Source: Clostridium_AM tanneri
GTDB lineage: Bacteria; Bacillota; Clostridia; Clostridiales; Clostridiaceae
Length of the DNA stretch: 64,000 nt
Direction: 5' to 3'
Assembly: GCF_033659955.1 (NCBI RefSeq)
Contig: NZ_JARUJP010000014.1
Span: 1 to 64,000, forward strand
Of the stretch, positions 44,480-53,423 are shown piece after piece (the first letter of the stretch is position 1; each line of letters begins with the position of its first letter). The notes under the pieces are model-generated. The model did not search any database. It worked only from the letters and a program-made list of their open reading frames with translations, and was not told where the DNA came from. Made by a program: the position numbers and the translations under genes.

Positions 44480-45181
44480 TTATATAAAATTTTCAAATAT
44501 TTTAGTTATAACTGGTGCAATAAAAACTGTTATAATACCTGCTAGTCCTATGGATAAACTGCTCATTGCCCCTTCCACTTCCCCTAATTCAATAGCCTTT
44601 GTTGTGCCTACAGCATGGGAAGCGGTTCCTATGGCTACTCCTACTGCTACCTTATCTTCTATTTTGAATAGCTTGCATACATAAGGTCCTACAACAGCTC
44701 CCATTATTCCTGTAATTATAATAGCTGCCACTGTAATAGAAGGTATTCCACCTAACTGCTTGGAGACCTCTACTCCTATAGGTACTGTTATGGATTTAGG
44801 TATCATTGAAATATCTAAAGGTTTTGATATACCGAATAAATGACATAAAAAAATAACTGTTATAATTCCAACTAAAGATCCTGCAGTTATTCCAGCAACT
44901 ATTGGCAATGCGTAAGCTTTCAAAAGTTTAATCTTTTTATACAACGGTACTGCTAGTATCACCGTAGCTGGAGATAGGAAAAAGGAAATAAATTGTCCTC
45001 CCTTATCATAGTCTGAAACATTAATGTTAAAAATAGTTAAAAAGCACATCACCATGATTATACTAGTAAATAAGGGGTTTAAAATAGGAACCTTAGTCTT
45101 TTTATACAAAATACATCCTATTTCAAACGCTATTAAAGATATCATAATACCAAAAATAGGTGTAGAAATTAGTTCTCTCAT
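44480..45181 (-). CDS. lrgB: LrgB/CidB family membrane protein
   Basis: 233 residues with about seven hydrophobic helices. IPKSITVPIGVEVSKQLGG and ASHAVGTTKAIELGEVEGAM are family hallmarks. LrgB works with LrgA in holin/antiholin-like control of autolysis or in export of small metabolites such as pyruvate. Its ATG overlaps the lrgA stop by four bases, so both are translated together. It is the second gene of the pair. Confidence 0.92.
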   Translation of the reverse strand: MRELISTPIFGIMISLIAFEIGCILYKKTKVPILNPLFTSIIMVMCFLTIFNINVSDYDKGGQFISFFLSPATVILAVPLYKKIKLLKAYALPIVAGITAGSLVGIITVIFLCHLFGISKPLDISMIPKSITVPIGVEVSKQLGGIPSITVAAIIITGIMGAVVGPYVCKLFKIEDKVAVGVAIGTASHAVGTTKAIELGEVEGAMSSLSIGLAGIITVFIAPVITKIFENFI

Positions 45182-45528
45182 CTCGATTCTCTCCTTTTAA
45201 ATAGTTGTACTGTTATTCCCGTAACTACCATAACAACTACTGTAGATATAAAGGCTATTATTAAGACATAGTACCAATAGTCTTTAATTAGCGCTATAGA
45301 AGCTATAAGACCAACTCCTGCTGGTAAGAAAAAGAAAGCTAGATGATCTAATAAAAACTTGCTTATATCTTCAATCATTTCAACTTTGATTATGCCAGTG
45401 CATAATAGCATCAGTAAGATCATCATTCCCATTACATTACCAGGTACCGTTAAATTTAGGACCCTTCTAAGCAATTCTCCTATAAAACAAATTATAAGTA
45501 TAATAGCTAACTGCCTTATAATTTTCAT
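45178..45528 (-). CDS. lrgA: LrgA/CidA family membrane protein
   Basis: 116 residues with four predicted TM helices. Hallmarks: LRRVLNLTVPGNVMGMMILL and the LAFFFLPAGVGLIA stretch. It is the holin-like partner of LrgB. No LytSR-type two-component gene is adjacent, unlike in many Bacilli, so control is unknown. The ribosome binding site, aagaggttttgtt, is modest. Confidence 0.9.
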   Translation of the reverse strand: MKIIRQLAIILIICFIGELLRRVLNLTVPGNVMGMMILLMLLCTGIIKVEMIEDISKFLLDHLAFFFLPAGVGLIASIALIKDYWYYVLIIAFISTVVVMVVTGITVQLFKRRESR

Positions 45529-45869
45529 AACAAAACCTCTTTTCCTGCTAAATTCTATTTCTCTAAAGTTATCAGTATATTTTTTCAGTATCTTTTGATT
45601 AATGTCTATAAATAATATACACCCTTTTTTTAAGTAAAAGGATTTTTTTAGAAAAGGTGTACTATATAAAATTTTCTGAATAAAAATGCACTTATTATAA
45701 TAAATAAACCATAACTATGAATATTGCTTTATAAAATAACATTCATAGTTATGGTTATGTGATTAAAATATATACTTGCAACAATTATCTGTTTTTTGTC
45801 TATACTTCCTGAAAATAATAGTAATACTTAATTAGATAATGTTCTATTTATTATAACTTTTTAGTAATC
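45529..45869. other. Gap between lrgA and amidase gene
   Basis: 341 bases without an ORF. It holds the 16-bp hairpin at 45707-45756 and, on the minus strand, presumably the lrgAB promoter; nothing else is visible. Confidence 0.5.
45707..45756 (-). terminator. Hairpin behind the amidase gene
   Basis: A perfect 16-bp inverted repeat (45707-45722 with 45741-45756) with an 18-base loop lies 110 bases past the stop and is followed by a weak T-rich run on the minus strand. Confidence 0.55.
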
Positions 45870-46700
45870 TTATACTAAATCTAAATTATATAGATCTCCT
45901 CTCCTGTGCTTCAATAACGGCAAAGAATCTCTTATCTCATCTATATACTCTAGGTCTATATCCTGAATCAATATTCCTTCTTTTTCATCTAGCTTTGCAG
46001 TTATATCTCCCCAAGGGTTAGTTATTAAGGAATTTCCATAAGCTACATAAGAATAATTAGTGTTTCTAGCTGGAGATATGCCTGCTATATATAACTGATT
46101 ATCTAATGCTCTGGATTTAAATAGAGTCTCCCAATGAGCAGGCCCTGTAGTCATATTAAAAGCCGCTGGTATAAAGATAATTTTAGCTCCTTTTAAAGCC
46201 ATTATTCTTATAATCTCCGGAAATCTTATATCATAGCAAATAGCTACCCCTACTTTTCCCCAAGGTGAATCAACTAAAGTAATATCACTGCCACTAGATA
46301 ATACTTCTGATTCCATAAATCTAACTCCATTTTTAATGTCAATATCAAATAAATGAACCTTTCTATGTTTGCCTATTAATTCCCCTTTATTATCGAATAT
46401 AAAAGAAGTATTGTAAATTTTATCATCCTCTATCTCTGGAATTGAGCCTCCTATTAAATATATATTTTTATCTTTAGCAGTAGAAGAAAGCATTTTTATT
46501 GTCTCTCCTTCTGGGAAAGCTTCAGCGTATTCTCTAAAATGTTTATTATTATAAGGGCAGTTAAACATCTCTGGAAGAGCTACAATTTTAGCTCCTTTAT
46601 CTGCTGCTTCACATATCATGTTTTGAGCCTTTTTTATATTTTCCTCTTTTGTGCTTTTTACTACCATCATTTGACACAGCCCTATTTTTAAAGTATTCAT
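45870..46700 (-). CDS. Nit2/omega-amidase-like carbon-nitrogen hydrolase
   Basis: 276 residues, nitrilase superfamily. The catalytic triad is complete: Glu in ALPEMFNCPYN (about 43), Lys in GKHRKVHLFD (about 113) and Cys in GVAICYDIRFPE (about 154). Sequence around FDIDIKNGVRFMES points to the Nit2/omega-amidase branch, which deaminates alpha-ketoglutaramate formed by glutamine transaminases. It could also act on other amides. It stands alone and is divergent from tcdA. The ribosome binding site is aaggaggag. Confidence 0.88.
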   Translation of the reverse strand: MNTLKIGLCQMMVVKSTKEENIKKAQNMICEAADKGAKIVALPEMFNCPYNNKHFREYAEAFPEGETIKMLSSTAKDKNIYLIGGSIPEIEDDKIYNTSFIFDNKGELIGKHRKVHLFDIDIKNGVRFMESEVLSSGSDITLVDSPWGKVGVAICYDIRFPEIIRIMALKGAKIIFIPAAFNMTTGPAHWETLFKSRALDNQLYIAGISPARNTNYSYVAYGNSLITNPWGDITAKLDEKEGILIQDIDLEYIDEIRDSLPLLKHRRGDLYNLDLV

Positions 46701-46890
46701 TTTATACTCTCCTCCTTTTTATTCATAGGAATATTATACCATCAATCTTATATTATATTTAACCCTATTGTATTGACTTTTAATTTTGTTATTATATACT
46801 ATTTACGTGAAGCAATAAATTGATTTTATATGTATTGTAGCAACAGTCTACTTTAAATGCAGTAAATTTAATATATAAAGGAGATATACT

Positions 46891-47646
46891 ATGGGACAAC
46901 ACTCACTTTCAAGAACTGAATTATTAATTGGTAAGGAATCCTTAGAGAAGCTAAAAGACAGTACAGTTGTCATCTTTGGTTTAGGTGGTGTAGGTAGTTT
47001 TACCTTCGAGGCACTAGTAAGAGCTGGAGTTGGACATCTTATATTAATAGATGATGATACGGTATGTTTAACTAACTTAAATAGACAAATACACGCCACT
47101 TTTGATACTATTGGTAAGTCAAAAGTTGAACTTTTAAAGGAAAGGGCTTTAAAAATCAATCCTAAATGCAAGGTTGATATTCATCAAACTTTTGTTAAAG
47201 CAGATAATATAGATGAAATAATACCATTAGACGCTGATTACGTAGTAGATGCAATAGATACAGTTTCCTCAAAGATTGCTCTAGTTCTTTGGTGCAAAGA
47301 ACATAATATTGACATAATTAGCTGTATGGGTACAGGGAATAAGTTAGACCCTACTCAATTTAGAGTAGCAGATATATATGATACAAAGATTTGTCCTCTT
47401 GCGAAAGTTATGAGATATGAGCTTAGAAAGAGAGGAATTAAAACTTTAAAAGTGCTGTATTCTGAAGAAATGCCTATGAAGCCTAAACAAGGTGAAGTTA
47501 TTACCTGTAAGGAAGGCTGCGTATGTACTAGCGGAAGTAAAAAATGTACTGCAAAGAGACAAATTCCTGGAAGCATATCCTTTGTTCCTCCAGTAGCAGG
47601 TATGATTATAGGTGGCGAAGTAGTTAAAGATATTATTGCCAAATAA
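46891..47646 (+). CDS. tcdA: tRNA threonylcarbamoyladenosine dehydratase
   Basis: 251 residues of the E1-like ThiF/MoeB superfamily. FGLGGVGSFTFEAL (about residues 29-42) is the ATP-binding loop, DDDTVCLTNLNRQIHA and DAIDTVSSKIAL follow, and CKEGCVCTSGSKKC near the C-terminus has extra Cys. TcdA cyclises t6A37 of tRNA to ct6A. CsdE/CsdA partners are not in the window. The ribosome binding site is aaaggaga. Confidence 0.9.
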   Translation: MGQHSLSRTELLIGKESLEKLKDSTVVIFGLGGVGSFTFEALVRAGVGHLILIDDDTVCLTNLNRQIHATFDTIGKSKVELLKERALKINPKCKVDIHQTFVKADNIDEIIPLDADYVVDAIDTVSSKIALVLWCKEHNIDIISCMGTGNKLDPTQFRVADIYDTKICPLAKVMRYELRKRGIKTLKVLYSEEMPMKPKQGEVITCKEGCVCTSGSKKCTAKRQIPGSISFVPPVAGMIIGGEVVKDIIAK

Positions 47647-47655
47647 GTTATAACT

Positions 47656-47685
47656 AAAAACCGCAAATATTTATTTGCGGTTTTT
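47656..47685. terminator. Bidirectional terminator after tcdA
   Basis: A 13-bp stem (47656-47668 with 47673-47685) containing CCGC/GCGG, with A and T runs on both sides, separates convergent genes. Confidence 0.9.
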
Positions 47686-47689
47686 TATT

Positions 47690-48208
47690 TTACTGAGAAT
47701 CACTTTCTATATATTTTTTAAAAAGCTCCTCTATTTTTTCTTTTTCTAAGGAAGATACTTGCCAGTCCTTAGTCTCTACTTTATCCTTTATTTTGATTTT
47801 AAATAACAACTGATTTTCTTTTTTATCGGACCAATGCCATTCCTCTATATCCTTCCAGTAACTAAAGTTATAGTATACATTACTGTATAAGCTCTTTTGC
47901 CCTATACCCTTATCAGTAACTACTTTTTCTTTACTAAAATCATAAATACTTAATAGAAAATAAACTACAATCATTACGCCTAAGGCAGTAAAATATCCTG
48001 TTATTATCACATATATAAAATACCCCATTAATCCTAAGAAAAGTATTGCTAAGAACTTCCTTTTTATATCCGATGCCGATAATCTTAATAAAATTTCTCC
48101 ATTATCCTTCCTAGGAGCCCTTCCTTTAATAAAAGACAAATAAAGTTGCGAAATAGAGGCAATAATTAAAACTATAAGCAGCATTTTTTCAAAACTCAAT
48201 ATATTCAC
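47690..48208 (-). CDS. Hypothetical membrane protein
   Basis: 172 residues with one N-terminal TM (about 8-26), two TMs around residues 50-92, and a C-terminal soluble domain of beta strands (YYNFSYWKDIEEWHWSDK, LLFKIKIKDKVETKDW). The layout resembles DUF5673-type membrane proteins with a PH-like tail; I am not sure of the family. It starts 17 bases after mobA. GTG 48208 and TTG 48199 are both possible starts. Confidence 0.6.
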   Translation of the reverse strand: MNILSFEKMLLIVLIIASISQLYLSFIKGRAPRKDNGEILLRLSASDIKRKFLAILFLGLMGYFIYVIITGYFTALGVMIVVYFLLSIYDFSKEKVVTDKGIGQKSLYSNVYYNFSYWKDIEEWHWSDKKENQLLFKIKIKDKVETKDWQVSSLEKEKIEELFKKYIESDSQ

Positions 48209-48225
48209 CTAATTCCCTTCTAAGT

Positions 48226-48816
48226 TTATATTTTTTCTAGTATTTTCAAGTCATCTACATAATTTAAGTTACAGAACATCTCCATATTAGGATCATACTC
48301 TTTTGTAACTTCTTCTGGAATGTACAGTATATTTGAATTTCTAATTATATCGTACAGAACTAAATTATTTTCCATTATTCCCTTCTCAAAGTCTCCAATT
48401 AAACTTTGAGAATAGAAAGCATGAAGAGGTTCAACCCAATTATTACGTCTTGGAATAACACCATCGTAATCATTGTGTCTTAAATTCTCCATCATAGATT
48501 CTATGTATTCTATATTTACAATAGGCATATCACAGGCTAAAAAAAACACATACTGAGATGAAGCATGCTTTAAGCCGGTGTAAATCCCTCCTGCTGGACC
48601 GTATTCCTTCTTTAAATCCTCTAATACAGTATACTTTAACCCTACAAACTTATCTTTTCTTTCCGCTACAAGTAGTACCTCTTCAAATAGGCCCTCTAGT
48701 TTCTCTGCCACTATTTCTAAAAGAAGTTTATTGCCTAATTTTAGCTTACTTTTATCAAATCCCATTCTACTGCTCTTACCACCACATAGGATAACTGCTG
48801 TTCCAAGTCTTTTCAC
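48226..48816 (-). CDS. mobA: Molybdenum cofactor guanylyltransferase
   Basis: 196 residues. VILCGGKSSRMGFDKSKL (residues 8-25) is the nucleotide-binding loop, YGPAGGIYTGLKHA and FFLACDMPIV hold the substrate and metal sites. It attaches GMP to molybdopterin for DMSO-reductase-type molybdo- or tungsto-enzymes, such as formate dehydrogenase, which in Clostridia can be selenoproteins; that link is inference. The start is GTG with gggggg upstream. It lies 27 bases downstream of the alanyl editing gene. Confidence 0.9.
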   Translation of the reverse strand: MKRLGTAVILCGGKSSRMGFDKSKLKLGNKLLLEIVAEKLEGLFEEVLLVAERKDKFVGLKYTVLEDLKKEYGPAGGIYTGLKHASSQYVFFLACDMPIVNIEYIESMMENLRHNDYDGVIPRRNNWVEPLHAFYSQSLIGDFEKGIMENNLVLYDIIRNSNILYIPEEVTKEYDPNMEMFCNLNYVDDLKILEKI

Positions 48817-48843
48817 TTTATCCCCCCGTTCCTATCTGTACCA

Positions 48844-50031
48844 TTAATATGTATTACTTTCTAAGTATGAACTTAAAAAATTCATAAAATTAACTAAATC
48901 TTCTTTACTAGTAAAAGTTCCCTGAGCCTTTTTACCGTTGCCGCCACCTTTTCCGTTAAATTCTTTAATGTTATCTTTAAAGATTTTACCACAGTTAACA
49001 TCAAGTCCAGTATTGTTATTAAATAACAGCTTTAAATCACATAGTGAACCTAAAATTATTATTCTATCCTTTCCTTCAAAAGCTGTTCCTAATAGCTGTA
49101 TTTCTTCAAAGCTTCTATCTTCATATTTTCCAACATAGATCTTTGAGCTATCTTCTTTAACTATGTGTTCTACTTCTCTTACAGCAAGTATTCTTCTTAG
49201 CTTATTTAGTTCTCTACTCACTCTTTCAAAATCTGCAGCTTGATTTTCAACTCTCTGTACCAAGTTATTTTCATCTGATGAAAAAAGCCTATTTAGTTTT
49301 GTTATTATGTTATGTTTATTTTGAAAATCCTTTAGAGCTCTATTTCCACATTTGAAATATATTCTAGTCATTCCTTTATATCTTTCAGTCTTTATTATTT
49401 TAACTACTCCTACTTCTCCAGTTCTAATTACATGGGTTCCGCAGCAGGGACAGCAATCCATATTCTCAGCTTCTACTATTCTTAAATCTTCGTCTACATT
49501 AATTCTTTTTCTTAATGGTAGTTTTTCACTCTCTTCCTTTGAAACCACATATGTACGTATTTCCTGGTTTTTATATATGAAAGAGTTTACTGTTTCTTCA
49601 GCTTTAAGAAGCATTTCCTCTGTCATATCTTCTAAAGGTATATCAATATCTATAGTTACATATTCCTCTCCTAGATGAAATCCTTTATTGTTTCCTTTAT
49701 ATAAATTAAAAATTGCTCCAGTTAGCAAATGTTCTCCACTATGCTGCTGCATATGATCGAATCGTCTTTCAAAATCAATTTTGCAAAAGACTTTTTTATC
49801 TTTTGGAACCTTAGTCACTCTATGATAAATAACTCCTTCTTTTTCAAAAACATATTCTACTGCTGCACCATCAATTTCACCAATATCTGAAGGCTGTCCT
49901 CCACCTTCAGGGTAAAATATTGTTTTATTTAAAACTAACAAAAACTTATCATCCTTAGGTACTATCTCTTCTACTTCTGATTCACACTCCCTTAAATAAG
50001 GATTTTCATAAAATAATTTTTCTGTCAACAT
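48844..50031 (-). CDS. AlaX-type alanyl-tRNA editing protein with DHHA1 domain
   Basis: 395 residues. An AlaRS-like second-additional/editing domain has HMQQHSGEHLLTG (HxxxH) and CCPCCGTHV (Cys-x3-His) as zinc ligands; a helical linker follows, and the C-terminal part is DHHA1-like, ending GKGGGNGKKAQGTF. This long AlaX class hydrolyses mischarged Ser- or Gly-tRNA(Ala) in trans. No aminoacylation domain is present, so it is not AlaRS. The ATG at 50031 is preceded by gaggagc. It starts the unit leading to mobA. Confidence 0.88.
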   Translation of the reverse strand: MLTEKLFYENPYLRECESEVEEIVPKDDKFLLVLNKTIFYPEGGGQPSDIGEIDGAAVEYVFEKEGVIYHRVTKVPKDKKVFCKIDFERRFDHMQQHSGEHLLTGAIFNLYKGNNKGFHLGEEYVTIDIDIPLEDMTEEMLLKAEETVNSFIYKNQEIRTYVVSKEESEKLPLRKRINVDEDLRIVEAENMDCCPCCGTHVIRTGEVGVVKIIKTERYKGMTRIYFKCGNRALKDFQNKHNIITKLNRLFSSDENNLVQRVENQAADFERVSRELNKLRRILAVREVEHIVKEDSSKIYVGKYEDRSFEEIQLLGTAFEGKDRIIILGSLCDLKLLFNNNTGLDVNCGKIFKDNIKEFNGKGGGNGKKAQGTFTSKEDLVNFMNFLSSYLESNTY

Positions 50032-50101
50032 TAACAGCTCCTCTCTAGTTTTCCATATAATATTATTCTACCTTCTATCCCTATTTTTTGAAACAGTAAT
50101 T

Positions 50102-50989
50102 TTAAATTTTGTTCCAAAAAAGACAGGAAGCAAACATACCAGTAATAACTACGCCAAAAGTCGTTTCAAACATCACTAATATTCTTACCAATGTGGAGTT
50201 AGGCAAAATGTCCCCATAGCCAAGAGTAGTTATAGTTACTGCACTAAAATACATAAAATTCCAAAGTGGATATTTAAAACTTCCATTTGCTACTCCCTTT
50301 AAAACTAAAGGACTATCATCGGGAAATGAAACAGAGTTTTCCATAAGGTTTGTAAAATAAAAACTTAGGGGATAAAAATAGCTGCCTTTTTTAAAAAGCT
50401 CCTCCTCTATCCTAGGATAATCTTTAACCCAGATTACCATATTATTTACCCTTTTCATTTTGTTACCCTTATTATAAAGAATGAAACTATCATTTTTATC
50501 ATTACTAATAACTTTATATAGAGATATTTTTAATTTATAACAGCTAAATTTACTATTTACAAATTGCTCTTCACAGCTTTCCACCTTCATATGAGTTATT
50601 CCTTTTCCCTGAAATGATAGGTAGTAATAGTTAGCCCAAATCTCACCTAGTGGGTTCTCAAAGGTGAAAACGTTAAAATTCTTCTCCTTCTTATGTTCCG
50701 TGTCCTCCAGTTTTACTATAGGTCTTCTGTATTCTTCTGAAACAATTAAATCAGATATAGTATTATTAAATTCTCTATTATTAATATTTAATTTAAGAGC
50801 TTTTTTAAAGGCAGTAACCTTTGTATTTATATTAATATCATTCTGGAATACGAAAAACTCTCCAGAAGAAATATTGGCAACTTTCCAATATATTATACCA
50901 AAGGTGATTAATGTACTTAAGTAGAGAATACCAAGTATAGTTAACAAACTTCTCTTTCTCATATTACTGACAATATCTAATAAATTCAT
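50102..50989 (-). CDS. Two-TM potassium channel family protein
   Basis: 295 residues. TM1 lies about 14-33; an extracytoplasmic domain of about 170 residues follows; the pore region near 235-255 has FSAVTITTLGYGDILPN, with the K+ filter TLGYGD, and TM2 (about 262-285) ends the protein. The arrangement TM-large external domain-pore-TM differs from KcsA, where the extracellular turret is short. The external domain is unrecognised and could sense a ligand. It appears monocistronic. Confidence 0.82.
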   Translation of the reverse strand: MNLLDIVSNMRKRSLLTILGILYLSTLITFGIIYWKVANISSGEFFVFQNDININTKVTAFKKALKLNINNREFNNTISDLIVSEEYRRPIVKLEDTEHKKEKNFNVFTFENPLGEIWANYYYLSFQGKGITHMKVESCEEQFVNSKFSCYKLKISLYKVISNDKNDSFILYNKGNKMKRVNNMVIWVKDYPRIEEELFKKGSYFYPLSFYFTNLMENSVSFPDDSPLVLKGVANGSFKYPLWNFMYFSAVTITTLGYGDILPNSTLVRILVMFETTFGVVITGMFASCLFWNKI

Positions 50990-51104
50990 ATTTAATCTCC
51001 TTAAATGAATTCTCCTTCATTTATAGTCTTATAAAATTTTATTAGTTACAAGATATTGATATTCTCTCAAAAGTAACATTATTAATTTAAAATGAAAAAT
51101 TCTT

Positions 51105-51578
51105 TTATTTCTGCTGACCAAGATAAACTTTATGTCCACAAAAACCTTTTTTAAAATCCTCCCAAAAAACATCTCTGAGGATTTCAGGGTACACGTCAAT
51201 TGAAGTAATTCTGATCTCTTCTTCAGATAGAAAGGCTGTATCTATAATAAATTGCTTATCTATTGAAAATTCTGGATCAATACCAATATTTATATTATAC
51301 TCTAATGCTGCAGCAGTAAAAAAAAGAGATATATGATGAGTTTCCTTATGCCATTCTACATATTCTCTAACATAGACTAAATCCTTTGGAATACACTTAA
51401 TTCCACATTCTTCTTTAACTTCTCTTGTTAATGCTTCTACTGCACTTTCTCCTGCCTCTATACCACCGCCAGGTAACGTCCACCAAGTTTCATCGGTATC
51501 TGGGTCTCTATGCTTAACAAGAAGAACTCTATTTAAGTCATCTAAAATTATAGCAGCTGCTCTAGTTCTAATTTTCAT
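51105..51578 (-). CDS. NUDIX hydrolase
   Basis: 157 residues. The Nudix box GGGIEAGESAVEALTREVKE (about residues 37-56) continues with ECG, matching GX5EX7REUXEEXGU, which holds the metal for hydrolysing nucleoside diphosphates linked to X. The N-terminal RTRAAAIILDDLNRVLLVKH is typical of the fold. The substrate is unknown. The ribosome binding site is gggaggag. Confidence 0.9.
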   Translation of the reverse strand: MKIRTRAAAIILDDLNRVLLVKHRDPDTDETWWTLPGGGIEAGESAVEALTREVKEECGIKCIPKDLVYVREYVEWHKETHHISLFFTAAALEYNINIGIDPEFSIDKQFIIDTAFLSEEEIRITSIDVYPEILRDVFWEDFKKGFCGHKVYLGQQK

Positions 51579-51893
51579 AATTTATATCTCCTCCCTCTAT
51601 ATACAGTAATTTTACCATGTAAAATAATCTTAGTATAAATACAGTATTAGTATTTTATTAATTCAATTAAAAAACCCCCTAGCTCAATAGCTAGAGGGCT
51701 TAAATATTTTCGAAATTATAATTTTCTTCTGAGAGTTAGTGTTATTTAAGGTTTTTTTCAACTATCCTAGTCTTGAGAATAACGAAGTTAAAATTATTAA
51801 TATTAATATTTTGAAAGTGAAAGTTTCACTTTTAAATGTTCTTTATAGGGTTTAAGAGCATTAATAGAGAATTTCACTATAACTTCGTTATCA
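51579..51893. other. Gap downstream of hydA with nested inverted repeats
   Basis: 315 bases with no ORF. Beyond the hydA terminator (51671-51698), a 12-bp inverted repeat (51779-51790 with 51880-51891) encloses a hairpin at about 51814-51832. Both arms of the outer repeat are themselves nearly palindromic (ATAACGAAGTTA). Confidence 0.5.
51671..51698 (-). terminator. Terminator of the pyrimidine catabolism operon
   Basis: A 10-bp GC-rich stem with one mismatch (51675-51684 with 51689-51698, loop caat) is followed on the minus strand by a T run. Confidence 0.85.
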
Positions 51894-53279
51894 CTATATT
51901 AGTATTGGAGCACCTCTCTTAATGAACTTACCTGCTCCTTCTTTTCCTACAAATTGACCATCTTTAGCAACTACTGTTCCTCTGCTTACTGTAACTACTG
52001 GAGCACCTTTTAACTTAAAGCCTTCATAAGGTGTGTAGTCAACATTTTCATGAAGCATTGGTTGAGTAACTGTAATATCTACATTTGGATCAAATACTAC
52101 TATATCAGCATCACTTCCAACTGCTATAGTTCCTTTTTGAGGATACATACCATATACTTTAGCAGCATTTGTAGAAGTTACCTGAACGAATCTGTTTAAG
52201 TCAAATCTTCCTTCAGCTACACCATAAGTGTACATTAGGGACATTCTAAGCTCTACTCCTGGAGCTCCATTTGGAATTTGTGCAAAGAACTCTTTTCCCA
52301 TTTCCTTTTGCTCCATGAAGAATGGGCAGTGGTCTGTAGCCACAAATTGCACTGTGTTATCTTTTAAAGCCTTCCACATTGTAGGCCAGTTTTTCTTATC
52401 TCTTAATGGAGGTGACATTACATATTTAGCTCCATTGAAATCTGGTTCTCTATAGTTGTCCTCTGATAATAATAGATATTGAGGACAAGTTTCACCAATT
52501 ATTGGATATCCTTCAGCTCTAGCACGAGCTATTTCAGAAACAGATGCTTCACAGCTATTATGAACTATGCAAAGAGGCGCATTAGCAATTTTAGCAAGCT
52601 TAATAGCTCTGCCAGCTGCTTCTCCTTCAGCTAAATCTGGACGGGATAGTGCGTGATATATTGGCTCTCCCTTTCCTTCTGCTTTGAACTTTTTAGTAAG
52701 GTAATCAATTACATAGTAGTTTTCTGCGTGTACGCAAGCAAGTCCACCATTTTCGTTAACCTTCATTAAAGTTCTTATAATTGTGCCATCATCTACTCTT
52801 AAGCCATCATATGTCATAAACATTTTAAAGCTTGTATATCCTTGTTTGATTATTTCTGGCATTTCATTTAAAACGTTGTCGTTTAAATCTGTAACGCTTA
52901 TGTGAATACCATAGTCAATTACAGCTTTTCCATCTGCTTTTTCACGCCAAGTTTCTGTAGCATCCTTTAGCGTTTTTCCGTTTTGTTGGATAGCAAAGTC
53001 CACTATAGTTGTTGTTCCGCCGCAAGCAGCTGCTATAGTACCAGTTTTAAAGTCGTCACTAGAGTATGTTCCGCCAAATGGCATATCCATGTGAGTGTGT
53101 GGATCTATTCCACCAGGGAAAACATATTTACCAGCAGCATCAACTACCTCTGCTCCCTCTGTACATAAATCTATTCCAATTTCAATTATTTTCTCATCTT
53201 TTATACCTAAGTCCGCTTTAAAAGTATCGGAAGCTGTTACTACAGTTCCTCCTTTTACTACTAAATCATATTTACTCAT
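51894..53279 (-). CDS. hydA: Dihydropyrimidinase (D-hydantoinase)
   Basis: 461 residues of the cyclic amidohydrolase family. Metal ligands and neighbours are visible: DPHTHMDMPFGG (about 60), the carboxylated Lys in SFKMFMTYDG (about 152), CVHAENY, CIVHNSCE and VATDHCPF with the final Asp. It opens dihydrouracil or dihydrothymine to N-carbamoyl-beta-alanine or its methyl form. It is the last gene of preT-preA-DUF1097-hydA; a hairpin at 53369-53410 separates it from the DUF1097 gene and may lower its expression. The ribosome binding site is aggggggaa. Confidence 0.93.
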   Translation of the reverse strand: MSKYDLVVKGGTVVTASDTFKADLGIKDEKIIEIGIDLCTEGAEVVDAAGKYVFPGGIDPHTHMDMPFGGTYSSDDFKTGTIAAACGGTTTIVDFAIQQNGKTLKDATETWREKADGKAVIDYGIHISVTDLNDNVLNEMPEIIKQGYTSFKMFMTYDGLRVDDGTIIRTLMKVNENGGLACVHAENYYVIDYLTKKFKAEGKGEPIYHALSRPDLAEGEAAGRAIKLAKIANAPLCIVHNSCEASVSEIARARAEGYPIIGETCPQYLLLSEDNYREPDFNGAKYVMSPPLRDKKNWPTMWKALKDNTVQFVATDHCPFFMEQKEMGKEFFAQIPNGAPGVELRMSLMYTYGVAEGRFDLNRFVQVTSTNAAKVYGMYPQKGTIAVGSDADIVVFDPNVDITVTQPMLHENVDYTPYEGFKLKGAPVVTVSRGTVVAKDGQFVGKEGAGKFIKRGAPILI

Positions 53280-53368
53280 TTTAAATTCCCCCCTAATAAA
53301 GAATACATCTTATATGATAATTGAAGGATTTTAGTAAAATTATCGAGAGTTATTAGTCAGATTTATAA

Positions 53369-53410
53369 ATTCATCCATATGGGGTAATTTCTTACCTCAT
53401 ATGGATGAAT
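53369..53410 (-). terminator. Internal hairpin between DUF1097 and hydA genes
   Basis: A 19-bp stem with one mismatch (53369-53387 with 53392-53410) lies inside the operon. No proper T run follows on the minus strand, so it is more likely an RNA-processing or attenuation point than a full stop. Confidence 0.55.
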
Positions 53411-53423
53411 AGTTAGATAAATA

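Noticed and set aside
51879..51891. Resemblance to a loxP arm (ATAACTTCGT)
   Set aside because: Only ten bases match, the inverted partner is about 100 bases away rather than 8, and no Cre-like gene or element is near. Treated as coincidence within an inverted repeat.
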